Shown here in pieces: positions 9,251-18,000 of a DNA stretch of 64,000 nt. The position numbers and the translations under genes are program-made. This DNA is from JAGQOZ01 sp041399205. GTDB lineage: Bacteria; Planctomycetota; Planctomycetia; Pirellulales; Pirellulaceae. The number at the start of each line of letters is the position of its first letter. The stretch's first letter is position 1. The notes beneath the pieces are model-generated. The model had not been told where the DNA came from and did no database searches. It saw only the letters and a program-made list of their open reading frames with translations. The stretch lies in assembly GCA_041399205.1 (NCBI GenBank), contig JAWKTK010000003.1, forward strand, positions 558,001-622,000, read 5' to 3'.

Positions 9251-9625
9251 ATGGCGGACGGATCACAATCACGAACAGCAGTTTTGGAAATGGACGCGCC
9301 AGTCAAACATGACGCTCGTCCAGAAAACGACCGTCGTGCTCGTCGCCAGCCTCGCTATCACGTGATATTGTGGGATGACGACGAACATTCCTATGATTAC
9401 GTCGTCCGAATGATGCAGCAACTTTTCGGTTACTCGTACGAAAAGGGATACAAAATCGCGTGCGATGTCGACGCGGCTGGCCGCACGGTTTGCCTAACCA
9501 CTACTCGCGAACACGCTGAATTCAAACGAGACCAGGTGCATGCATTCGGTCGCGACGCATTGATTGCGTCGTGCAAGGGCGCCATGAGCTGTACGATCGA
9601 ACCAGAAGAAACGCCCGAAGCGTAG
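9251..9625 (+). CDS. clpS: ATP-dependent Clp protease adaptor
   Basis: A 124-residue ClpS protein. It binds proteins with N-degron residues and hands them to ClpAP-type proteases. The first about 35 residues are a polar flexible tail. The folded core starts at YHVILWDDDEHSYDYVVRMM, which corresponds to the family NDDxTPMEFVV segment but with DDDEHSYDYVV, a form I associate with planctomycetes. The substrate-pocket region ends with TTTREHAEFKRDQVH, the usual hydrophilic helix. ATG 9251 is preceded by AGGAG with a 7-base spacer; the frame is open 32 codons further up but that part looks non-coding. clpA is not adjacent; clpB lies elsewhere in the window. Confidence 0.9.
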   Translation: MADGSQSRTAVLEMDAPVKHDARPENDRRARRQPRYHVILWDDDEHSYDYVVRMMQQLFGYSYEKGYKIACDVDAAGRTVCLTTTREHAEFKRDQVHAFGRDALIASCKGAMSCTIEPEETPEA

Positions 9626-9952
9626 GTCTCGGCGGCGATTAACCAGGGCAACTTCTGGGTTCGAAACGGAATCACCAAACGCGAGTGTTAACTAAGCGCT
9701 GGGCGTTTCTGAATTTTTCCAGCGAAACAAGCCACCTGGCCAACATTCCTGTTGTTGGCTTCCAGCTGTCGACTGCGCAGTCTGGGTGTTCGAAAGATCC
9801 TTGTTCGCCCGTGTGTTGGTTTATGGGCGGCTTAACTCTATTCGCCACCTACCTCCTTGCTAATAATTCTGACAAAGATCGACCGCAGTCTTTGCAGGGG
9901 TGAAACATTGGCTAGATTAGGTATTTGAGTTTCATCTTCGGATTGGAGCGGT
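9626..9952. other. intergenic region, no supported gene
   Basis: These 327 bases lie between clpS and the first large exported protein. A 72-codon frame at 9685-9903 has no recognisable domain and no ribosome-binding site, so I do not call it. No strong hairpin or promoter pair is evident. Confidence 0.4.
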
Positions 9953-11542
9953 ATGGCAATGGCGTTGCATCGATTGAGTGTTGTTGTGTTGTTATTTTCT
10001 ACTGTCGCCAGTGTCACGGCGCAGACTCGAGTCATCGTGCGATCCGGTGACCGTGTACCGGGAGTCATTGGCACACGATCTTTTTGGAATTTTGGTTCTG
10101 TGCGCGCCGGGCCGGCAGGCGTTGCATTTGTCGGGCATTTCCCGGGCGACGAATTGGCTCGTTCCCCAGCGGTATACCTAGCGTCTCAGGACACGTTGCA
10201 AGTTATCGCAATGCAAGGCGAATTTGCTGCCGACTTTGTCGACATCCGGTTTGATTCACCATGGCCACTTAGTATGGACGCGGCAGGCAACGTCCTTTTC
10301 TTGTCAAGTCTATCTGGATTCGACGCCGGTACCGGCGATCCCAATTGTTGGCTCGGCAATGGAACCGATCGAAATTCGCTGGTTCCCAAGAATCAACCTA
10401 GCGACATCGACGGTTTTTTCTACGAGAATGTGGGAAGCTGCGCTGTCTCGGATGATGGTTTGGTGGCAGGCCGAGGCCAGTTGCTGAGCGAATCGGAAAC
10501 TCGACACGCGGCATTGTGGCGCTATCAAGATGGCCAATTCGAAACGTTGGCGTATGCGTCGGGAGGAATCCCTGGTTGGAGTGGCGAATTCTTGAATTTT
10601 GAATCGGTTCAGGCTTTGGACAACAACCAGATCCTGTTTCGCGCTCAAACCTATCTGCCGGCCTATCCGGACCTGATGAACGACGAATATGGCACATTGT
10701 GGCGTTATCAGGACGGCGAATTTCAACTGCTCGGTCGGTCAGGACAGCAAACCACCAGCGGTCTGGAGCTATTCGGGTTTTCTTCGTATGTCTACAACGA
10801 ATCTGGCGTCGCGTACATTTCTCATTCGGTCGACGCTCTAACCGTGGCTTACACGTCATTCGACCAAATCACCACCGAAGTCGTCTCGACCGGAGACGAT
10901 GTGCCGCTACGTGAAGGAACGTCCATCTTGCGAGAAATCAGGGGAGACAATTTTTCTGATTCGTCGTCCGGCCTAAGAATGACCGACGATGGTGCCGTAC
11001 TAATACATGGTGTCCACATCAACCAGGAACGCGACTACGGTGGTGAAGCGCTTTGGATCGCTCGACCTGGCGAACCGCTCCGTTACGTTGCCGGCTATGG
11101 TGATCCCGTTCCGGGGCGTCCGAACGATGCGATTGGCTACATGGATCACGGTTTCAATACCTTTTATGAATACGCCATGAATCCAGACGGTACGGTCGCG
11201 TTTTTGGCTGCTACGGAACAATCGAATTGGACTCTTTGGATTTCCGAGCCTGATGCGCAAGCTCCGCAGCCGGTGCTTTTCTCTGGCGACGACTTCGTCT
11301 TTGCGGATGGTTCAACGCGTACCATTCAGCAGATCCTGTTCGACGCGGGGCACACTGACAGTCGTTCGAATCGCCGATTTACAACTGCCGATTCCGAGTT
11401 TCCCGTTCATTTGCTTTTTACGGATGGTTCGTCCGCCATTGTGGCAATCACCGTCCCTGAACCAAACGGACGCCACGGTGGGCTCGTTCTATTCGTTGGC
11501 ATTTTGGCTGCTCATCGTCGAAGGAAATCATCATGTGTTTAA
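9953..11542 (+). CDS. exported beta-propeller-like protein with PEP-CTERM-like tail
   Basis: A 529-residue exported protein with a signal peptide in residues 1-23 (VVVLLFSTVASVTAQ). The body contains repeated units in which an Asp/Gly turn is followed by LWRYQDGEFQ, LWRYQDGQFE or LWIARPGEP, each after a strand of the type ILFRAQT or VAFLAAT. That pattern suggests a beta-propeller or beta-sandwich repeat protein; I do not recognise a characterised family. It ends VPEPNG, a hydrophobic stretch and an RRRK tail, a PEP-CTERM-like sorting signal. No dockerin-like module is present, unlike its neighbours. Its stop overlaps the start of the next gene by 10 bases, so the two are probably translationally coupled. 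Confidence 0.75.
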   Translation: MAMALHRLSVVVLLFSTVASVTAQTRVIVRSGDRVPGVIGTRSFWNFGSVRAGPAGVAFVGHFPGDELARSPAVYLASQDTLQVIAMQGEFAADFVDIRFDSPWPLSMDAAGNVLFLSSLSGFDAGTGDPNCWLGNGTDRNSLVPKNQPSDIDGFFYENVGSCAVSDDGLVAGRGQLLSESETRHAALWRYQDGQFETLAYASGGIPGWSGEFLNFESVQALDNNQILFRAQTYLPAYPDLMNDEYGTLWRYQDGEFQLLGRSGQQTTSGLELFGFSSYVYNESGVAYISHSVDALTVAYTSFDQITTEVVSTGDDVPLREGTSILREIRGDNFSDSSSGLRMTDDGAVLIHGVHINQERDYGGEALWIARPGEPLRYVAGYGDPVPGRPNDAIGYMDHGFNTFYEYAMNPDGTVAFLAATEQSNWTLWISEPDAQAPQPVLFSGDDFVFADGSTRTIQQILFDAGHTDSRSNRRFTTADSEFPVHLLFTDGSSAIVAITVPEPNGRHGGLVLFVGILAAHRRRKSSCV

Positions 11543-13842
11543 GAATCGCCGGACTTGTGATTGGCTTCTTTGTCATTTGGAAGTGCAGCGTCGCGACTGG
11601 CACCGAATCACGCTGGCTGGACAGCACCTCCGGAGACTGGACGGATGGAACTCGCTGGTCCACCAGTCCCAACTTCCCGCAGAACAATCAGCCATCGCCG
11701 GGCATTGGCTACGACGTGCTCTTGGACAATCCGGGCGATTACCAAGTGCGTCTGGCGCAGGATGCCACCGTCGACAGCATTGATATTCGATCAGGAACGC
11801 TTTTCTTTGACCGCCAGTCGTTCGGCCCTCGGCCAACTCTGCAGGCGGATCGCATTTTGGTTGGTCCAGACGGACGCTTGGAGGTCAATGACGGACGAAT
11901 CGAAACTTCGCAATTGGAAGTCGATGGAACGGCCGACTTGAAAAATGAGGCGATTTTTATAGGGACGACGATTTCGGGCAGTGGGAACTTTCAAGCTGAA
12001 TATCTTTGGCTAGTCGATGGCACGTTGCGCGTGCCGGTCACACCGCAAAACGGACTTCGCGCTGGCGGTACGCTGACGCTGGACAACATTACTTTGGCGC
12101 CCAACGGACTTACGTTTGCCGAAGCGGACGGAACATTTGGTGGTGACCATCAACTGGCTGGCACCGGTTTGATTGACCTGCAATTCGATCCACCCGATCC
12201 GTCTCGTCTGGTGGGGTCGATATCGAGCGACGGAAATTTGACCATCGGAAACGATATTACGATTCGCATGCCCAGCATTGAACGTGCATCCGCTGGAATT
12301 TACGGGAGAACATTCACCAACAACGGGACCATTTTGGTAGGCGTCGATGGTGATGGATACGGAGACTACTGGCTAAATAGTGAACGCATTGTCAACAACG
12401 GGCAAATCACGGTGGATGCAAGCCTTCGTATCCGGGTTATCAATGATGACGTTGCGTTCATTAATCCCGGCGTCATCCGCGTAGGACCACGTGGTCGTTT
12501 GACGCTGGATGGAAGATTCGATTCGCTGGATCAGTTAAGCAACATCCAGCTTGACAATCCCGGTGATCCCTATTCGCTATTATTGCTTGGCACCTATGAT
12601 AATTCCGGCAGTGTGCTAAATCTGGACGCGTTTCCGCTTCCAAAAACGGATCTCTTCGTGGGTATCCTTCAAGGCGGACGAATCGAAGGAACGGCCGCGC
12701 CGGATGGATATCGTCTTGCACCAGAAGGTTCCGCGCTTCATCTACAGGATGTGACTCTGGCAACGCATATTTTGGCAACCAGCGGAATGAACGTCACGGG
12801 GCAATTGCGACTGGATGGCGGTTCGGTTACGGGTTCCATTGGCTTTTTTACGCCCAACAGTGTCCTGGCGGGGACAGGTATTGTTCGGCTGCCGGAAACA
12901 AGTCGCTTAGAGAGTTCGCAGTTGCTGATCGAAGAAGGAATTGAAATTTTCGCCGATTCCCAGACCACGATTACCGCCAGAACGAATCGAGGCTCCATTC
13001 ATGTCAACGGATACAGCGATATTCAGATTGCCCAAAACCAAGGCTCCGTGACCATTGATGCTGGACCACAAGTTGTCCGCTACGGTCGCAATGATGTGGC
13101 TCGCTGGGAGAACACCGGCACCATTGACTTGCGTTCGAGTGCATTAGAATTGGTCGGCAATTATGATTCTTCTTCCATCGGGAATTTGCTTCGAGGCGAA
13201 GACACGTCGATTGTCTACGGCGGCGTCTACCAAAACACAAACCAAACGCTGGTCCTGGAGTCACGTGACAGCTTCCAAGGCACTATGATTGGCGGCACAG
13301 TGGTATCGACGGCGGCGCGAGCTGTGTTGGACGGCGCGCTACGTAATCGAGTTACACTGCGAGGCCAATTTCGCCAAGTTGGGCCGCAAATTTTGGCCGA
13401 CGAAGGATTGGTGCTGGACCAGGCAGATTTGATCATCACCGGCGACCTGAACGTGTCCAACGAATTGGGCGGAGTCGGAGTGCTGCGTCTAGAGGATGGC
13501 GATGTGGTGTTGCGCGATGGCGCTGCGATTGGCCCCAGTGTCGAAATCATCAGCCAGTCTGGACAGCCTAGCATTCGCGGCCTTTTGGAATCGACGCAGC
13601 CCGTGTTGGTCCCAGGAGGAAACCTGTACATCGAACAGTGGATCAATCATGGCGGGGCCGTGATATCCAATTCGGCAGGACTGTTTGTCGGATCCGCCAC
13701 CGCAGCCAATTCGCCCAGCTGGACAATCCAAGACCAAGGCCGCGTCAGTATCAATGGTTCGTATGCCATGACCAGCGGAGAGACAATGGCCATCCAGATC
13801 GCTGGAAATCGCACCGAACCAGTCTTTGCCGCCGGCGAATAG
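11533..13842 (+). CDS. large exported beta-helix protein, N-terminal part ended by in-frame TAG
   Basis: The frame starts at ATG 11533, inside the end of the preceding gene. Residues 1-24 are a signal peptide (GLVIGFFVIWKCSVATG). The next about 745 residues are short beta-strand repeats rich in Gly, Asp, Asn and Thr, such as LDGGSVTGS and NNGTILVGVD, like planctomycete adhesin or autotransporter-type beta-solenoids. The frame stops at TAG 13840-13842, but the same frame continues without interruption to 15003, and the missing part holds the Ca-binding module and the PEP-CTERM signal. As it stands, this piece (769 residues) would be secreted but not anchored. A CAG (Gln) to TAG change would explain the break. 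Confidence 0.75.
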   Translation: MCLRIAGLVIGFFVIWKCSVATGTESRWLDSTSGDWTDGTRWSTSPNFPQNNQPSPGIGYDVLLDNPGDYQVRLAQDATVDSIDIRSGTLFFDRQSFGPRPTLQADRILVGPDGRLEVNDGRIETSQLEVDGTADLKNEAIFIGTTISGSGNFQAEYLWLVDGTLRVPVTPQNGLRAGGTLTLDNITLAPNGLTFAEADGTFGGDHQLAGTGLIDLQFDPPDPSRLVGSISSDGNLTIGNDITIRMPSIERASAGIYGRTFTNNGTILVGVDGDGYGDYWLNSERIVNNGQITVDASLRIRVINDDVAFINPGVIRVGPRGRLTLDGRFDSLDQLSNIQLDNPGDPYSLLLLGTYDNSGSVLNLDAFPLPKTDLFVGILQGGRIEGTAAPDGYRLAPEGSALHLQDVTLATHILATSGMNVTGQLRLDGGSVTGSIGFFTPNSVLAGTGIVRLPETSRLESSQLLIEEGIEIFADSQTTITARTNRGSIHVNGYSDIQIAQNQGSVTIDAGPQVVRYGRNDVARWENTGTIDLRSSALELVGNYDSSSIGNLLRGEDTSIVYGGVYQNTNQTLVLESRDSFQGTMIGGTVVSTAARAVLDGALRNRVTLRGQFRQVGPQILADEGLVLDQADLIITGDLNVSNELGGVGVLRLEDGDVVLRDGAAIGPSVEIISQSGQPSIRGLLESTQPVLVPGGNLYIEQWINHGGAVISNSAGLFVGSATAANSPSWTIQDQGRVSINGSYAMTSGETMAIQIAGNRTEPVFAAGE

Positions 13843-15003
13843 TTGACCGTAAACGGGGCGTTGATGTTGTCGCTGGATCAAGACTACTTGCCCAGACGAG
13901 GTGACTCGTTTCAGATTCTCTCCGCGAATCAGATTCTGGGCCAGTTTGCAGAAATCAAGACCGCAGATCTGGGCGGCCCTTTTTTGTGGAATCTGGATAC
14001 ACTGCTGTCGGATGGAACCATCTCGGTAGATGCGCCCGATCCAGATTTTGCGCGAACACGAGACTTCAACAACATGCCGGTCGGCACCATTCAGGCTCCC
14101 GGCGGCGTTCAGTTTGGAATTGAATCCACCTGGGAAACGAATGGCGCTCAGCCGTTGATCGGCATCATTGAGACTCCGGAAGAGCTGGGTTACCAGCACC
14201 GATCTGTCCGCGCGGAAACGATTTTCACCAACGTGATGGACGTAAGCGATTATCGTTATGTGGAAGCGAGAATACTGGTGGGATTCGATGACACGCGATA
14301 CGAAAACGAAGATCATCTGCGACTGGCGTTCACGCACCAGGATGAACAAGTGGAAGTGGTCAACTTGCAGACGGCCAACAGTCTTAACCAAGTCAGCGGA
14401 ACCAAACAGTGGTATTCGGTTCGACTGCCAGAACACTGGAATGAAGTGTCGGTGCTGTTTGATAGTTCGACCAATTCGACACTCGGGTCCGAAGCCTTCA
14501 CGGTTTACGGTTTTTATTTCGAAGGCTATTCCACGGAATTGTTTGGTGTGTATGGCGACCTGGACGAAGATGGTGCGATATCGGCTGCGGATATCGATCT
14601 GCTTTCGGCACGAATTCGCCGTTCAGAATCATCACCCGAACTCGATTTCAATCAAGACGGACAGGTTACGGCAAGTGATCACGCTTTTTTCGTAAACAAG
14701 ATTGCCGACACGCAGTTTGGTGATGCCGACCTGAATGGCCGCTTCGAATCTGCCGACTTGGTCTTTGTTTTTCAAGCGGCCGAATATGAAGACAATATCG
14801 AAGCGAATTCGACCTGGGCATCCGGAGATTGGAATGGCGATGGCGAATTTTCCACCGCCGATCTGGTAGCCGCATTTCAGGCCGGTGGTTACGAATCTTC
14901 ACCCGGCGTCGCTCGCGTGCCAGAACCGCATGTGTCGGTCGGACTGCTAACTTTGGCAGTTTTGGTCATGTGTCGATTCCGTCGTACATTTTCAATCGTC
15001 TAA
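13843..15003 (+). pseudogene. C-terminal part of the same beta-helix protein: strands, dockerin-like module, PEP-CTERM
   Basis: This segment is in the same frame as the upstream 769-codon piece, separated only by TAG at 13840-13842. It begins in the middle of a strand repeat (LTVNGALMLSL) and has no signal peptide or ribosome-binding site of its own, so independent export is not expected. After the last strands come a beta-sandwich-like region (about 14060-14540), a double dockerin-like Ca-loop module (about 14550-14895) and a C-terminal VPEPH, hydrophobic segment and RFRR tail (PEP-CTERM). The intact ancestor would be about 1,156 residues. The next gene starts 28 bases downstream. Readthrough of the TAG, a recent mutation or a base error are all possible. 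Confidence 0.75.
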
Positions 15004-15031
15004 AGCGAATCATCTACAGATTGAGGCTCCT

Positions 15032-18000
15032 ATGTTGGGACATGTGACGCAAATACAGACGGCAAAGGTTCGGATCTGTTGTCAGCCGTTAGGGATCGGA
15101 TTGCTGGCAATCTTGATTGCCTCCAGCGGCTATTCGCAAACAACGGATTGGATTAGCCAGACCAGCGGATCTTGGTTCGATCCGGTCGCTTGGTCCAACG
15201 GGATTCCGAACAGCACCACCGCAACAGCTCGATTCGCAACGGCTACTCCTTTGGATCTAACCGTGGACGTGGGATCGCCCGTGACTGTCACGTCACTCAC
15301 GTTTGATCGCAGCGGCTCGACCGTGATTGGCGGCGCTTCCGCGTTGCACTTCCAACCCGTATCGCCGTCGCCTGCCATTCAGGTTTTGGACGGTAATGTA
15401 TCATTGCAAAATCGTCTGACGTCGTTGCCAAATCAAAGTCTGGTCTGGGACGTTCAAAACGACGGCCAGCTACAAGTGGAATCGTCGCTCACCAATGCCC
15501 TAGGCAATCTAACCAAAACCGGAACGGGAATGCTGGAATTGCGAGGTGACAATTTTGCGTGGAACCAAAGACTAGAAATCGAAGGTGGTACGGTCTCGGT
15601 GGTGGGAACCGATCCGTTGGGGTCATCACCGGGTGGCGTCGAACGCGGCACTTGGATTGGTCCGCACGGAACGCTGCTTACGAATGGACGCACCACTTTC
15701 TCGAACGAAATGTTCCAACTGCAAGGCGGCACGTTATCGGTTGCCGGCATCAGCACCACCGTACGAAGCCAAATCGATTTGCTAGAAACAAGCCGCCTGG
15801 AAACGACGCCCGATGCAATGTTGTTTCTTCGAGGAAGCTTGGCGGGCGAAGCGGGTGTCGTGTTTAGCGGCAATGTTGCGCTGAGCCCGGCGAATGGCGC
15901 GAACACCTATCAAGGACAGACCGTGATTGAATCGGGACTCGTTTCGGTAACCGAACCGGGCGCACTGGGCACCAGCAACGGCACAAACGATGGCACTCGC
16001 GTTTTAGACGGGGCCACACTGCAATTTGACAGTCGCGGCATCCCCAGTAGCGAATACATTGAACTGCAGAATGCCAATCTGGACTTTGGTTCGTCGCTGG
16101 TAGACACCACCTTTGTCACGACGCTGGCATTCGAGCGACAAAACGTGATCACATCTTCCTCGGAGGTTGGCATCCGATTCCGAGGACATTGGACAGGTTC
16201 GGGAGGTGTTACGTTTCGTGACATGCGAGGTACGCTGCAACAAACGGCAGACTATTCCGGCCCCACATCCATCTTTGGTTCCAGTGTGCAAATCACCGAG
16301 GCCACGGCTTTGGGAGATACCGCGCAAGGAACGTACGTCGAGAATGGCGGCGTCAGCTTAGAGCGGCATGTGCGCAATGCCGAACCGTTCCACATTGGCA
16401 GTGCAGGACAACTATTCGTCCAAGTACCCAACATCGAAGGGCCGCTGACATTGGCGACAGGTTCGCTGCTGGAACTCAACATCAATGACATTCAGTTCCA
16501 CGCTCCCGTCCAAGTCCGAGGTATCGCCACGGTGGAAGGAGACGCCCGAAGCAATACCGTATTTCGCGAAGGTGTTTACGGATCGGGAACGCTGAATTTG
16601 TATGGATTGCGAAGTCCTATCGACGTGGAAGGTGAAATCGGGCCAAACGTCAATCTGAGCCTCTTTAGTTCCCAGCTTAATGTGAATCATTCGCAAACCT
16701 TGACGCAGTCTATTTCGCTTCTTGATGGTGGCAAGTTGCACGCCAACGCGGACATCCAAGTCGACGATCTTCGCTTAGTAGGCACTGGCAAACTATCTTC
16801 CAACGAAACCGCTCGGATTACTCTGCAGCATTTGGATCCCAAGAATAGCTTGATTGATGCGAATTTGGTCTACGATCAGCCGATCCGCGTGGACCACGCC
16901 GTGGGATCTCGATTCGTAAACCTGGGCGAAACATTTGGCGAGGATATTTTTGTTCAACGAGGAGCACTGAACGTGCTCGGGCCAACCGGGCTCGGCAATT
17001 CGCTCGGTACCACCGAAATTGTCGAAGGCTCGTCCGGACGAATTCATTTTCACGAACAGGTGGTTAGCAACGAAACGATTCTGCTAAACAATTCGCACGG
17101 TCTGGGCAGTCAGGGCGCACTGACAGGCCAACAGGGAAGTATCCTCCAGGGTACCGTTGACTTGGGAGCACAAGGAAGTTCACTGGGCGACATTGCATGG
17201 AATACGAACCTGGAACTGCAAGGTCCGGTGCTGGGGGGCGATCTGCGGATCCTTGGTGGGAAAGTGACCATTGCTTCTGCGCAAGTGAATTACACGGGCG
17301 CAACCGATGTGCAAGGTGAACTACGCCTGACGGGCGATACCCGACTTTCCCAAACGTCTAAGATTACGATTGGCGGACAATCGGCGAAGTTAGTCTTGGA
17401 CAACCACGCCGGCGGTCATGGAGATCGAGTGGCAGATGATATCCCGTTAGAGCTAGCGGGCGGTGTTGTTCAACTCATCGCAGTTGATACAGGAGAGGCA
17501 ACTGCGGAGCGACTAGGCGATGTTTCGCTGATTCGAGGCCACTCGCAATGGTGGACAAGAAACGCCGACGATCGTTTTGTCTTGCAGTCATTGCAACGAG
17601 AAACCGGAGCGACCGTCGACTTTGGTGCGATCGATGATCGCTTCGCTATCGAAAATCCGCTGCCGATCGTCAACGGCACCATTGGCGGGTGGGCCAAGTC
17701 AAGTTATTCGTTTGTGACCATGCAGGGCGACGAATTGGTAAGCGTGAATTCAATTGAAAAGCCGCTCAGCAGCGCCACCAACGGTCAACACATTTGGTGG
17801 CGCGACGCCGACACGTTAACTCGAAATACATCTGTCGGTTCCTTCATTGCCATCGGAAGCGAAACAATCGATCTAGGTAGCCACCGGTTGACAATCAATA
17901 GCGGAGGCATCATTGGCGAAGGAGTAAGCCTGGTCAACGGCGAACTAACATCCGGCGTGGATGAACTGTTCCTACACCAACGCGTCAACGTCGGCGCGAA

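Noticed and set aside
9685..9903. 72-codon open frame after clpS
   Set aside because: No ribosome-binding site, no recognisable domain, and composition unlike the neighbouring genes.
13489..14436. 315-codon minus-strand open frame across the TAG site
   Set aside because: Antisense to the interrupted beta-helix gene, without family similarity or ribosome-binding site.
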